Counted from the first letter of the stretch, positions 49,701 through 57,631 are shown. The stretch: DNA of 64,000 nt from Perognathus longimembris pacificus (GCF_023159225.1 NC_063181.1:23276073-23340072); one strand, 5' to 3'. The notes: generated by a model not told the origin, from the letters alone. Program-made: numbers and translations.

Positions 49701-51190
49701 TCAAGTGAAAGAGCTCAGGGCAGCACTCAGGCCATGAGTTCAAGCCCTATGACTGATCAAAACCAAACTACCAAAGAAGAGTCAACAAAGGAGAAAGGTC
49801 TTTGAACTTGGGTTTCCAGAAGATGCCATCTATTCCATTTCAATGACCTTATCTATCTACTTTTTCCTCCAGAGCCAATCTGCTCACTTTCAGGCATAAG
49901 TATAGAACCTAACATGATGAAAAATCAACACCCAATATTTGCAGACCCAATTTTCCTCTTTTTTGGTGTTAATTACATCTCTTCTAGGAAACAAAAGTGA
50001 AGCTACAGCAAATTAGGTCAAAAGGGATTTTCCTCTGGGACTCAAAAGTTAAAATTCTAAGAAGCATCCCTCTCAAATTCCAAGGGGATTTGTATCCCAT
50101 GACCCAAGCCAAAGGTCCCTACTTCCATCTTTCCAGCTGTGGGACTGCAGAGGTCCCTGTGACCAGAAGAACCACATCATCCATCTCCTGGTATCCAACT
50201 GGCAGTTTAGTCTCTGCTTCCCAGAGAGGAGCAGGAAGCAGGTGTCCTCACCAGGCAGAGGGTCCAAATGCAGCCTACTTCTCATCATGGCAAAGCCCCA
50301 GGCAGTGCTTGGAAAGCTGACCCTATTTCCCAGTAGTGAAGAAATGACCTTCAGAGCCACCATATGTGTCCCTCAGCTGTCTCTGCAAGGGACTGAGGTC
50401 TCCCTCAAAGCTCTGGGGCCCATAGGCCTGCAAGCCATCAGTGCAATGTACTAAGTCTCTATAGGCAGCTGAGCTCCAGACCTCAGGGCTAGGCTGTGTT
50501 CCCACTACCAAGCTTCCATTGGTGGCTCTCTTTGAACCTCAAGGGATGGGGACAGGAAACTAGAGTCATTCACTGGAACTTGTTTTCTTTCTAACTGCTA
50601 ATGACTGAAAAGGAAGGCAATGCCTCCAACTTTTGAGTTAAGCAACTGGCCAGGTTCTATCAATAAAAGCATGGAATATAAATGCAACTTACCATAAGGG
50701 TATTTGGTATCCAGCTTATTCTCCGCTGTCCTACTCCAAGGCAACTGGTCATCGCTGCACCCATTGGGCATTCCATTGTACCCTATCCCCACAATCTTAT
50801 TTTCAGCATTCACAATGCAGGCTCCAACCTACAAGGAGATATAGACGAAGGCTACTCCAAATGGCTGATCTGCCATTGGGTGGGGGTGAGGTAGGTGGGG
50901 AGACATGACACAGGACAACAGTGAAGTGAGACAGATCTTCCAGCAGAAAAATGTAAACACACAGGAACAGAGCACCAATGCAGCAGATTTGCATTTTTTA
51001 AGTTGATATCTGTTCCTTATTTATAACCTGCTCATGTGTGGGCATGTGTTTGAATATGAAAACATGCTCCTATGAAACTCACCTGAGAATTTGGATCTTT
51101 GCTTCTTTGGGCTGACAAAAAGGCAACCGCCATGAAATACTCAGGCCACTCCAAATAGTCATCCCGTTTTTTGCAGGAAACTTTACTCAT
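29947..51190 (-). CDS. DCTD: DCTD, deoxycytidylate (dCMP) deaminase, five coding exons
   Basis: The enzyme deaminates dCMP to dUMP, supplying thymidylate synthase; it is a cytosolic, zinc-dependent, allosteric hexamer (known for the family). The coding join is 51190-51083, 50828-50693, 33062-32946, 31531-31435, 30013-29947 (525 bp, 174 residues plus stop), with GT-AG at every intron and phases 0, 1, 1, 2. The protein is near-identical to mammalian DCTD. The zinc/catalytic signature is intact: CHAEL places His84 and Glu86, and PCNEC places Cys110 and Cys113. The start ATG has A at -3 and begins [15 protein letters not shown], with Lys3 where human has Glu. Introns are about 0.25, 17.6, 1.4 and 1.4 kb. 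The oddity is the end: an in-frame TAG at 29949-29947 removes the last four residues of the usual 178-residue form. The normal stop position (TGA, 29937-29935) is still readable three codons further on. Everything else looks functional, so I treat it as the active gene rather than a pseudogene; the introns rule out a retrocopy. Confidence 0.96.
30014..30807. other. Unique part of the last DCTD intron
   Basis: AT-rich, with an A-rich stretch at 30420-30470. No repeat or RNA gene recognised. Confidence 0.4.
30808..30897 (+). mobile_element. Single-unit tRNA-derived SINE
   Basis: GGGCCAGAGGTGTGGTTCAA, GTGGTAGAACGGCTGCCTAC and GAATTCAATCCACATC, then poly-A. Flanking duplication CAAAAAAATTTTCTGG versus CAAAGAATTTTCTGC. 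It lacks any B1 or Geo partner and shows what the tRNA unit looks like alone. Confidence 0.7.
31435..31531 (-). CDS. DCTD: DCTD fourth coding exon
   Basis: The acceptor is TGCCTTTTAG and the donor CAG|GTGAGG. It encodes the second part of Gly121 through Phe152 and two bases of Arg153, including [16 protein letters not shown] and [14 protein letters not shown]. Compared with human the segment has Thr-Arg for Ala-Thr and Met-Phe-Glu for Leu-Phe-Asn, all compatible with a working fold. Confidence 0.95.
31675..31706. repeat. (CA)n microsatellite in a DCTD intron
   Basis: ACACAC run of about 16 units, about 140 bp upstream (transcript sense) of the fourth coding exon. Confidence 0.95.
31707..32945. 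other. DCTD intron between third and fourth coding exons
   Basis: Unique sequence, with a T-run at 32688-32699 and a GC-richer part at 31900-32230. No repeat family recognised. Confidence 0.4.
32946..33062 (-). CDS. DCTD: DCTD third coding exon (zinc site)
   Basis: The acceptor is AAACCCACAG, and the exon ends GCAG|GTAAGA (phase 1). It encodes residues 82-120 and carries the complete deaminase zinc motif: His84-Ala-Glu86 and Pro109-Cys110-X-X-Cys113. Glu86 is the proton shuttle in the cytidine deaminase fold (family knowledge). The exon lies about 17.6 kb from the preceding coding exon. Confidence 0.96.
33063..34539. other. Unique DNA at the 3' end of the large DCTD intron
   Basis: No recognisable repeat. 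A 118-codon open frame at 33828-34184 has no known product. Confidence 0.4.
34540..35660 (+). mobile_element. L1 LINE 3' end, split by a SINE
   Basis: Terminal L1 sequence is visible on both sides of a SINE at 34670-34907. Markers are CACACTGTTGGTGGGAATGT, AACTACCCTATGATCCAGCA, CACTGCAGCACTATTTACCA, TGTACACAATGGAATTCTAC and a 3' UTR ending in ATATATTTTTAAATAG. 5'-truncated; no open ORF2. It lies antisense to DCTD in the large intron. Confidence 0.85.
34670..34907 (+). mobile_element. B1-like/Geo dimeric SINE nested in L1
   Basis: GCTGGGTGCCAGTGGCTCAT start, CTTCAATTAATCACCAGAAA linker, Geo with GAGTTCAAGCCCTAGGACTG. Diverged duplication AAACTAAGCATA versus AAACCAAACATA. One of the best preserved members of this family here. 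Confidence 0.88.
35661..36446. other. Unique intron DNA with L2-like fragment
   Basis: 35960-36040 (CCAAGAACATAATGGGTGTA then TTATTGAGTGAATAAAG) resembles an L2 3' end on the plus strand. The remainder is unassigned. Confidence 0.4.
36447..36628 (+). mobile_element. B1-like/Geo SINE, 5'-truncated
   Basis: Starts inside the 7SL-like unit at CAGGAGGTTGAAGTCTGAGG; Geo has GTGGCTCAAGAGGTAAAATG. Tail is CA-rich. Confidence 0.75.
36629..37067. other. Unique intron DNA
   Basis: Nothing recognised. Confidence 0.35.
37068..37312 (+). mobile_element. B1-like/Geo dimeric SINE
   Basis: ACCAGGTGTTAGTGGTTCAC start, CTCCAATTAACCACCAGAAA linker, Geo with GTGGCTCAGCTGGTAGAGCA, A15 tail. Duplication AAAGAGGAAAATGG versus AAAAAGGAAAATGG. 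Confidence 0.88.
37313..37988. other. Unique intron DNA
   Basis: Nothing recognised beyond short shadow open frames. Confidence 0.35.
37989..38090 (+). mobile_element. B1-like SINE fragment (no Geo half)
   Basis: ACACCAGTGGCTCATACCTG and GGGAGGCTGAGATCAAGAGG; it ends after AACTGGGCAGAACAG, so only the left unit is present. Confidence 0.7.
38091..39265. other. Unique AT-rich intron DNA
   Basis: T-runs near 38440 and 38798. No recognised repeats, exons or RNA genes. Confidence 0.4.
39266..39512 (-). mobile_element. B1-like/Geo dimeric SINE
   Basis: GTGCCAGTACTATAGCTTGA (inverted Geo) to GAGCCACCAGTGCCTAGCAA (inverted 7SL-like start). It lies in DCTD sense orientation. Confidence 0.8.
39513..43099. 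other. Largest repeat-poor block of the DCTD intron
   Basis: About 3.6 kb with little recognisable repeat. 40570-42300 is GC-richer. A (CAA/CAAAA)n simple repeat occupies 42901-42945. Open frames up to 161 codons (41833-42318) have no recognised domain and no splice or expression support. Confidence 0.4.
42901..42945. repeat. CAA-rich simple repeat
   Basis: AACAAAACAAAACAACAACA pattern, probably a degenerate retroposon tail. Confidence 0.8.
43100..44065 (+). mobile_element. L2 LINE 3' part, split by an LTR
   Basis: L2 sequence on both sides of 43291-43628. Before it: CTCACCTAGACTACTGCAAT. After it: AAGTAATCTTTTTGATCC, CCTTAACCTACAAGGCCCAC, TCACCTCCTCAGAAAGGGAT and the terminal CAGTGTCTGGCACCTAATAT. 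Old. Confidence 0.7.
43291..43628 (-). mobile_element. ERVL-MaLR (MST/MLT1-like) LTR inserted in L2
   Basis: Inverted MaLR markers: TCCTAGTCCATTTGGATTGT, TACTGGAAGTCCAAGATTAG, TTGGTGCCTGGTGAGGGTTC, TCTTATAAGGCCACTAATCC and CATGACCTGTGACCTAATCA. No coding content. Confidence 0.75.
44066..45964. other. Unique AT-rich intron DNA
   Basis: 44270-44560 is repeat-free with TTTTAATTGCAGAATTAAAA and CGCTAATTAGCTGGCATGA, resembling conserved regulatory DNA. Elsewhere featureless. Confidence 0.35.
45965..46412 (-). mobile_element. B1-like/Geo SINE split by a nested IDL-Geo
   Basis: The outer element runs from TTGTGCCAGTCCTGGGCCTT, breaks at AAGAGTCTCTAGG, and resumes at 46309 to end at AAGCCACCAGTGCCCATCC. 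Confidence 0.82.
46104..46308 (+). mobile_element. IDL-Geo dimeric SINE nested in an older SINE
   Basis: GGGGCTGGGAATATGGCCTA start and A12 tail. The 13-bp duplication AAGAGTCTCTAGG belongs to the host SINE. Opposite orientation to the host element. Confidence 0.92.
46413..48046. other. Unique intron DNA
   Basis: 46780-47150 is repeat-free AT-rich sequence with TGATTAAATATGATTCACCG; possibly conserved. No gene recognised. Confidence 0.35.
48047..48296 (+). mobile_element. B1-like/Geo dimeric SINE
   Basis: GCCAGGCGCAAATGACTCAG start; Geo with GTTCAAGTGGTAGAGTGCTA and GAATTCAAGCCCTAGGAGAG. Confidence 0.8.
48582..48826 (-). mobile_element. B1-like/Geo dimeric SINE
   Basis: TTGTCGGTCATGGTACTTGA (inverted Geo) to GTGAGCCACCGGCGCCAGGC. 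Good duplication CCATTAGCATCTTTT on both sides (about 48573 and 48827). Confidence 0.88.
48913..48944. repeat. Perfect 12-bp inverted repeat, 8-base loop
   Basis: AATATTTCACTG (48913-48924) and CAGTGAAATATT (48933-48944) flank TCTTGACT. It lies in the large DCTD intron, outside any recognised repeat. Confidence 0.95.
49537..49775 (+). mobile_element. B1-like/Geo dimeric SINE
   Basis: AGGCACTGGTGGCCCATGCC start, CCCAATTAACTACCTGAAAA linker, Geo with ATGAGTTCAAGCCCTATGAC. Confidence 0.85.
49776..50692. other. Unique intron DNA next to the second coding exon
   Basis: No repeats. A 107-codon open frame at 49997-50320 has no recognised product. The DCTD donor is at its right edge. Confidence 0.4.
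50693..50828 (-). CDS. DCTD: DCTD second coding exon
   Basis: The acceptor is CTTGTAG, the exon starts GTTGGAGCC, and it ends TATG|GTAAGT (phase 1). It encodes residues 37-81 plus the first base of Val82. It includes the [14 protein letters not shown] substrate-side segment and ends at TKYPY. Gln69 and Ser73 in DDQLPWSR differ from the human DDVLPWRR, which are mild substitutions. Confidence 0.95.
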
Positions 51191-51197
51191 GTTTGGT
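51083..51197 (-). CDS. DCTD: DCTD first coding exon (start codon exon)
   Basis: The acceptor reads TTTTCTAG at 51205-51198, followed by a 7-base leader and the ATG at 51190-51188. It encodes residues 1-36, from MSKVSCKK to KDPNSQ. The donor is CAG|GTGAGT with the last exon base at 51083 (phase 0). Human DCTD has a longer isoform whose extra N-terminal residues join immediately before this ATG. The bases before the ATG (ACCAAAC) would read Pro-Asn in that frame, as in the human isoform, but I could not find the partner exon here. Confidence 0.95.
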
Positions 51198-51244
51198 CTA
51201 GAAAAGAAAAACACCACACAATGTTATGAAACAAAACATTTTGA

Positions 51245-51462
51245 CTTTTTTGTGTGTGCTGGTCCTGGGGCTTGAACTCAGGGGCTGGGAACTGTCTTTA
51301 AGCTCTACCAACTTTGGCTTTTTTTGGGGGGTGGGGGGATGGTTAATTGGAAATGAGAGTCTCATAGACCTTCCTGCTTGGTCTGGCTTTAAGTGTGATC
51401 CTCAGATCTCAGCCTCTTGCATAGCTAGAATTTCAGACATGAACCACTAGTGCTCCGACCAA
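51245..51462 (-). mobile_element. B1-like/Geo SINE with internal deletion
   Basis: TGTGCTGGTCCTGGGGCTTG to CTAGAATTTCAGACATGAAC. Most of the middle of Geo is missing (GAACTGTCTTTAAGCTCTAC runs straight on), and a G-rich patch follows. It begins only about 50 bp upstream of the DCTD start-codon exon. Confidence 0.75.
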
Positions 51463-52507
51463 TATGACATTTTGATCCACTTTCCAATTCACTCAAACCA
51501 CATCAACCTCTGGGTCTTTAAACAGAAGTGACATCATCTACTTTTATCAATTTATCAATCAGAAACCCCAGCTCTTTCACAATCTCTGGTCTTAAGGAAA
51601 ACATTTAAGAGTTTGAATCTGAACCTATAACCTTCACATTCCCAAATATCTCTTTCCTGTGTTTTCATAAAATGCTTTTCTAAATTAATATAAACAGGTG
51701 GACTATTCGCCATCCCTACATTCCTTATACATTGGAGTCTGTATAGGGAGAGCAAAGAACAGTTTGTTGGTCACAAAACAGGGTCCTTAAGTTTATATAC
51801 TTAAGATATCAAGTTTATATACATTATCTTACTCAAGCCTCACTCTTAGCTGAAGTAAGCAATAACACCCCACCTTACAGACTTGAGGAAATTTGCCCTC
51901 CTTCACACCGGAGTTACCGGTAGTAGTTTGATTTCAAGGAAAACATATGAAGGTGTCCCAATTCTAACCTTAACAAACTCATTTGTCTTTTCCCTTAGTT
52001 TTCCCAAGTGGTACAGAGTTACCAACTCCAGGGACTGAATCAACCCAGAAACTATGAAAGAACAATTCCTCAAGCCAGGTTCTGTAACATGGGCTTTCCT
52101 TGGGGCAGGCACAGGCACACAATAGGAACAGCCCTTGAAGGGAGGCCTAGAACTTGAACTCAGAGGATCCTTAGAAAAGGAATGAAAGGAGATGGAAGAA
52201 CTCAAGATCACTCAATTCCTTCTGCCACTGAGAAATCTGTTTGTCCATCCTAAAAGAAGATGAGAATTTCTGAAACCTCCTTTAAGCTTTCGCTGCTGGG
52301 AACTGCTGAAGAGCCAACACCAGGAGCCACGGTTACCCATGGTGTTCCCCAAAGTCAGAGTAGCCTGCAGGAAGGGATATGCTGCGTGCCTGTTTTCCTA
52401 CATGGGGAAAAGCTTCCACATTGGCTGTAGCATGCCAGGTAGCAACTATCTACTAAACAAAGGGGGGGAGGGATAATGATAGGAAAGAAAGAAAGGAGCA
52501 CATTAGG
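51463..52507. other. Unique DCTD intron with MIR fragment
   Basis: 51810-51910 (ACATTATCTTACTCAAGCCT, then CCTTACAGACTTGAGGAAAT) is MIR-like on the plus strand. The rest is unassigned. Confidence 0.4.
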
Positions 52508-52645
52508 CCGGGCACCAGTGGCTCAGGCCTGTCATCCTAGCTACTCAGGAGGCTGAGATCTGAGGACGGCAGTTCAAAGCCAGTCTGGGCAGGAATGTCC
52601 GTGAGACTTTTATCTCTAATTAACCACTAGAAAACTGGAAGTGGC
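52508..52645 (+). mobile_element. B1-like/Geo SINE, truncated after the linker
   Basis: GGCCGGGCACCAGTGGCTCA is the best-preserved 7SL-like start in the window. The copy stops after AACTGGAAGTGGCAAGAGCC, so almost all of Geo is missing. Confidence 0.82.
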
Positions 52646-53110
52646 AAGAGCCACGTTAGTTGAGATCAAGCAGAGGAGAGAGAAGAACAAGGACTGGGAC
52701 CTCAAAGGTCATCACAGGAGAGGGGTGCCAAGTGCTTCCAGAGTTGGAGGTACAAAGGGGATGGAGGTGGGGTGATTCTCAGGGTTTCAGCCAAACAAGG
52801 ACGTCAAATCTGGAGCGGACTGGGGTTAAGGTTTTTTTATTGCTCTGGGGTGGAGAATGGGGGGGAGGGGTCGAGTAGGCCACGAGGCAGCAGTTGGGGG
52901 TTATGAGAACAATGCAGATACAATAAGGACTGACATCCAGCTGTAGCTACAGGAGGAAACTGAGGCTGGGAAAAGCTAGACCGGGCCCAGACAGGACCAC
53001 GCTCCTCCCGGGCCCGATCAGCTCCAGTCCCACCCGACGCGTGGGCGCCACGAGGGGCAGAACCACCTCCTCCACCGCTCCGCACTACGGGGAAGCCCGT
53101 GAAGTTCACC

Positions 53111-53176
53111 CGGGCGCCCCGGGCTCCCCCTCCCCCCCCCGCCCACCCCTCCCCTCCCCCCCCCCCCCCCCCCCCC
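53111..53176 (-). repeat. C-rich tract with a 21-C run; G-quadruplex potential
   Basis: Plus strand is almost pure C, with an uninterrupted run of 21 C at 53156-53176 preceded by C-runs split by single T, A or G. The minus strand, which is the DCTD non-template strand, therefore has many consecutive G-runs. Run length may be affected by sequencing. Confidence 0.85.
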
Positions 53177-53693
53177 GCTGCCTGCCCCGCCGCCCCGCCG
53201 CCGCCTGCCCCGTTTGCCCACGTGTGGGTTTGAAGAGGAAGGGACGTCCTCCGGGGTCGCCACGCCGGAGCCCCAGGCGCCACCACGGGGCGCGCGGCGG
53301 CGTACCCAGGTGCTCGGCTGACTCCCGCCTCCCGCCGGTGCCTGGTCCGGAGCCTGCAGGCCGGTGCTGGTCCCCGCCGCCGCCGTCGCCGCGAGCCCTG
53401 GAAGGAAGTCGGCGGAGGAGGCGGGGCCGGAAGGGGGCTGGGTCCGGGGCCCCGAGCCGAAGTCGGCCGGCGCGCGCGCTCGCGGAGGGTCCGCCGAGTC
53501 CCAGCCGGGACAGACAGACCCATCGCCGCTGCGGACGGCGCGCGCAGCCCGCCGCCCGGCTCCAGAGCTTTAGAGCCGGGCCACCAGCCTCCGTTCGGGG
53601 TTTACACACAACCTCACTTCTTCCGCGCTTGGGCGCCACGAGGTCGTCCTGCTGCCGAGCCCTGCCCGCCTTCCCGCGCCTAGGCATCCCGGA

Positions 53694-53701
53694 TTTGGCG
53701 C
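53694..53701 (+). promoter_or_regulatory. E2F-type site in the DCTD CpG island
   Basis: TTTGGCGC matches the E2F consensus TTTSSCGC exactly. A second related site, TTCCCGCGCC, lies at 53671-53680. Both are on the upstream side of the island relative to DCTD. S-phase control is plausible for a dNTP-supply enzyme. Motif match only. Confidence 0.4.
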
Positions 53702-53819
53702 CTCTCGGCAGGGCCCCGCTTAGACAGTGCTAGGGGCCGCACCCCATCCCATCCGAGGGGGTTCTTATTCGCTATAGATCTACCATCAATTTCTTTAAAT
53801 ATATATGTTGAATATATAC

Positions 53820-53869
53820 TGTATGTGTGAATACACATATATGTGTATGTATATATACATGTGTATATT

Positions 53870-53903
<34 letters not shown>
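53820..53903. repeat. AT-rich microsatellite, (TA)n
   Basis: ATACACATATATGTGTATG-type sequence leads into a perfect (TA)n at 53875-53903, just upstream of the CpG island. Confidence 0.9.
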
Positions 53904-53907
<4 letters not shown>

Positions 53908-53908
<1 letters not shown>

Positions 53909-53985
53909 TTGGTGGGCCATACTGGGATCTGAACTCCGGGCCTTGCCAGTTGCTAGGCAGGCTGTCTAATCCCTGATTAAATTAC
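53908..53985 (-). mobile_element. tRNA-derived SINE fragment
   Basis: ACTGGGATCTGAACTCCGGG, CCTTGCCAGTTGCTAGGCAG: inverted ID-like unit next to the TA repeat. Confidence 0.6.
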
Positions 53986-54012
53986 TGGTCCCAAGGGGGA
54001 CCTGGTGGGGGA

Positions 54013-54252
54013 GGGGGGGCACCGGTGGCTCAAGCTTGTAATCCTAGCTACTCAGGAGGCTAAAAATCTAAGGATTGTGGTTCAAAGCCAGCCCGAGCTG
54101 AAAAGTTCCCCGTGAGACTCTGATCTCCAATTAACCACTCAAAAACCAGAAGTGAGGCTGTGGCTCAAGTGGTAGCGTGATAGCTTTGCGCACAAAGAGG
54201 CTCAGGGACAGTTGCCCAGGCCCTGAGTTCAAGCCCTAGGACTGGCCAAAGA
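54013..54252 (+). mobile_element. B1-like/Geo dimeric SINE
   Basis: GGGCACCGGTGGCTCAAGCT start, CTCCAATTAACCACTCAAAA linker, Geo with GAGTTCAAGCCCTAGGACTG. Confidence 0.87.
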
Positions 54253-54602
54253 AAGGGGGTCGTCTAAAGAATTTGGTGTTCTGCAACTGAAAACAGCAGG
54301 AAGAAAATTTAACCAGTTTGGGCTTCTGGAATGAGCCTGCTAGGGACTTCACAGTTTCATCTAGAGGCTGGGGTGCTGTGCCTAGAGAGAGGCCCTGTAC
54401 CTGGAAGCTGCATTTGCATTTGTGTTTTGCTTCACTGGCTTCACCATTTCTACTCAAATGAGGTAGAAAGACCTGGAGGTGTTTGCTAAATGTTTGCTAA
54501 AGCCTGACAACCCTTTCCTTTCCCAACCCCCGTCTCCCTATGCCCACCACACATTCCTCTTGGTATTACCCTGGCAATGCAGTTTGCCACTAGATTGCAC
54601 AG

Positions 54603-54702
54603 GTTGTGTATATATATATACATATATACATATATGTATATATGTATACATATATGTATGTATACATATATATGTACACGCACATACATATATATATATA
54701 TA
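54603..54702. repeat. TA/CATA/TGTA complex microsatellite
   Basis: One hundred bases of alternating ATATATACATATATGTATAC patterns, self-complementary and able to fold. It encodes spurious Tyr/Ile-rich open frames. Confidence 0.93.
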
Positions 54703-54788
54703 ATTTTTCAGAAAACCAGCAAGAAACAATAGGAAAGATCGCAATGGTATTTCTGAGATCATTTGCCCCAAGAACCTAAACCTGATTT

Positions 54789-55566
54789 TCTTTTTTTTTT
54801 TTTTTTTACTTTTTTAAATTATTATTTTATTATCAAACTGATGTACAGAGAGGTTACAGTTTCATACGTTAGGCATTGGGGGGCTGGGGATATAGCCTAG
54901 TGGCAAGAGTGCCTGCCTCGGATACACGAGGCCCTAGGTTCAATTCCCCAGCACCACATATACAGAAAACGGCCAGAAGCAGCGCTGTGGCTCAAGTGGC
55001 AGAGTGCTAGCCTTGAGCGGGAAGAAGCCAGGGACAGTGCTCAGGCCCTGAGTCCAAGGCCCAGGACTGGCCCAAAAAAAAAAAAAAAAAAAAAAAAAAA
55101 AACATAAGTTAGGCATTGGATACATTTCTTGTACTGTTTGTTACCTCGTCTCTCATTCTCCCACTCCCCTTTTTCTTCCCCCGCCCCATGAACTGTTCAG
55201 TTCATTTACACCAAAAAGTTTTGCAAGTATTGCTTTTGAAGTTGTTTGTCTTTTTTTTACCCTGTGTCTCTCGATTTGGGTATTCCCTTTCAATTTCTTA
55301 ATACCAGTATACACAGTTTCCAATATACTCAAGACACAGAGATAGTGTAGGTACAACCACAGGAAGGGGATACAATAAGATCATCAATAATAGAAGCTAC
55401 AGTTACACATAGCACATTGAAAGTAGTTAAAACAATGATATAACAATCATTTTCATAAAATGGAGTTCATTTCACTTAGCATCATCTTATGTGGTCATAA
55501 GGGTATAGCTATAGGGCTCTTGTGATCCTCTGTTGTGACTTGCCTAAACCTGTGCTAATTATTCCC
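54789..55566 (-). mobile_element. 5'-truncated L1 with target-site duplication
   Basis: Poly-T at 54790-54807 marks the 3' end on the minus strand. AATTATTATTTTATTATCAA, ATGTACAGAGAGGTTACAGT and TTACCTCGTCTCTCATTCTC are L1 3' UTR-type sequence. A 14-15-bp duplication, AAACCTGATTTTCT(T), flanks it at 54778-54791 and 55567-55581. A SINE is nested at 54880-55102. Confidence 0.8.
54880..55102 (+). mobile_element. IDL-Geo dimeric SINE nested in L1
   Basis: GGGGCTGGGGATATAGCCTA start and A27 tail. Duplication ATACGTTAGGCATTGG versus ATAAGTTAGGCATTGG comes from the L1. The order of events is L1, then SINE. Confidence 0.93.
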
Positions 55567-55581
55567 AAACCTGATTTTCTT

Positions 55582-56929
55582 AACAACAATAACAACAACT
55601 GTGAGGCAGAGCACAGATTTCCAGACTCCATGCCTCTCTTTCCCTAATAAGAAGTCACTATCTTGCAGATACTGCCAGCACTCTCCATAAATAATAGTTT
55701 CTATAATAATCATGACTTCTGATCTGCACATCCCAGATGGGAATGGCTAATCCAAACAAAAGCTTGTTAACCGTATTAATTTAGCCTAATGGAAGAAGAA
55801 TGATGAGAATAAGCAGTTTGTTCTATCTAATTTCTCACTATGGTAGACATCATTCTTCATCTCCATGGTCCAGCTTGCAGATTCCATAATTAAATTATGT
55901 ACTGTTCTTGATGGATGCCAAGAACACAAAGGAGAAAAATACTTTATTGTTAACTACAATTTTTTTGCCTTGCTAAAATTCAGACTTGAAAGAGCTACAG
56001 AAAGATGATGATTCATAATATCAAGCTGACTGTCTAGTTGCCACTAAAATGTATTCTGTCCCTGAGCCTTGGACTTTCTCTTCCACACTCCTCCCCAGCC
56101 CACTGTTTGGTCTTTGTCACACTCATCTATAGTATTTAGGTCTTCCTAGATCCATTTCTCTTCTTACTAACCTACAACCAATACATCACCAGTTGCTGCT
56201 GGCCCCTCAACCACAACATCATTAAGCTTTCTTCCTTCCTCTGCCCTATAAAGATTGTCATACATAATTTAGTTATTTCTCGTCATTCTCCATTTTGGTC
56301 GACTCACACACTCCTCTCTGCCATAAATTCAAGATACTGCTTGCTACAAACACATTACCTTGAATGTTGTCGAGTTTCTCTGAAAGGCCCTCATCTTAAA
56401 GACGGCATCATTCATAACACAGGAAATTCTCCTGATTCATGATTTCACAACTTGAGATTTCAAATATTCTACATTCACAGTAAAACCAGACAGCCAAGTG
56501 GGAAAAATACATTCCTTGGTATGTCTTGCTCATTAACACCTTGTAACTCCAAGTGTGACTGTGGGTGTTAAATCCCTCTTGCTAATACCTTGTATTCTGG
56601 TTTATAATTGAGGCTCTTTCTTTGCCTACCACAGATATAGAGGTTTGAGATATATATATATATATATATATCCCCTCTTCCTGAGAAAGGGAACAGGGAT
56701 CACACAGAGGAGTTCAATACATTCAGAGAGACTATTGTTTTCTTCTCCTTTCATGACTATAGATTATCTGTGATTCATTTGTTACATAATTTAGAATATA
56801 TTTGAGTATCTCAAAAGTGGAGACCCAATGGTGACATTCTCCAAAAAGAAATGTACTCTTTACCTGACTTAGGTAACTGTAACCTCTCTGTATACCACCT
56901 TTATAATAACAATGAAAAAATTAAAACTC
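55582..56929. other. Unique flank upstream of DCTD
   Basis: AT-rich and repeat-poor, with a short (AT)n at 56650-56671. Nothing else recognised. Confidence 0.4.
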
Positions 56930-57160
56930 TGGGGTGCGGGGTGGCTCATGCCTGTAGTCCTAGCTACTCAAGAGGCTGAGATCTGAGAATCACAGTTCGA
57001 AGCCAGCCTGAGAAGGAAAGTCCATGAAACTTTTATCTCCAATTAACTACCAGAAAACTGGAAGTAGTGCTGTGGCTCAGTGGTAGAGTGCTAGGCTTGA
57101 GCGACAGAGCTCTGGGAGAACACCCAGGCCCTGAGTCCAAGCCCCATGACCATTAAAAAA
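56930..57160 (+). mobile_element. B1-like/Geo dimeric SINE
   Basis: GGGGTGCGGGGTGGCTCATG start, CTCCAATTAACTACCAGAAA linker, Geo with TGTGGCTCAGTGGTAGAGTG (one base shorter in the A box). Confidence 0.85.
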
Positions 57161-57591
57161 TATAAAATTAAAATAATTTTAATTTTTTTTACAAACAGAG
57201 AAAACAATTTTTGTAGATGGGGGGCAAGTAGAGAACCCAGATTAGAATGGCAAAAGTCAGGTACGATTCTTCAGGGACCATCTTTCCAGGAATTTTAATG
57301 ATGTTATTCTGACAATCTGCCTTTCCAAGAGCCAGCTACCATTCTCCTACCTCTTCTATTTACCAAGAAACAGATGTGACTTTTAACTAGGGAATTTGAG
57401 GCAAGAAGTCTGGAAAATAGCCAAATGGTTCTGTGCATCAAAGTTTTTTTTTGTTTTCTTTTGTTTGAGAGGAGTTATTTTTAGCCTTACTAGGGTTTGA
57501 ACTCAAGGCTTGGCTGTTTACCCAGCAAACACTCCCTCCATTGAGCCATGCCCCCGCCCTTTTTGCTTTAGTTCTTTGTAAAAATAGTCTC

Positions 57592-57631
57592 CTGGCTGGG
57601 AATATGGCCTGGTGGTAGTGTGCTTGCCTCC
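57592..57631 (+). mobile_element. 40-bp tailless IDL insertion
   Basis: CTGGCTGGGAATATGGCCTG, then GTGGTAGTGTGCTTGCCTCC: only the 5' part of the IDL unit, ending near the anticodon-loop position, with no A tail. It is flanked by a perfect 13-bp duplication, TAAAAATAGTCTC (57579-57591 and 57632-57644). Confidence 0.8.

Larger units (their letters stand above)
52970..53760 (-). promoter_or_regulatory. DCTD: CpG island, probable DCTD promoter and non-coding first exon
   Basis: A GC- and CpG-rich block about 1.8 kb upstream of the DCTD start codon is the only clear CpG island in the window. It contains GC boxes (minus GGGCGGGG near 53132; GGCGGGGCC near 53420), ETS-like CCGGAAG and an exact E2F-type TTTGGCGC at 53694-53701. 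There is no TATA box at a sensible position, as expected for a housekeeping nucleotide-metabolism gene. The first-exon donor is not resolvable: GTGAGG near 53612 and GTGAAC near 53106 (minus strand) are possible. Long open frames on both strands here reflect GC content, not protein coding. Confidence 0.8.

Noticed and set aside
52837..53733. Open frames of 193-230 codons on both strands in the CpG island
   Set aside because: GC-rich DNA lacks stop codons; products are Gly/Pro/Arg low-complexity and overlap on opposite strands with no known family.
54486..54771. Tyr/Ile-rich frames
   Set aside because: Translation of a TA/CATA microsatellite.
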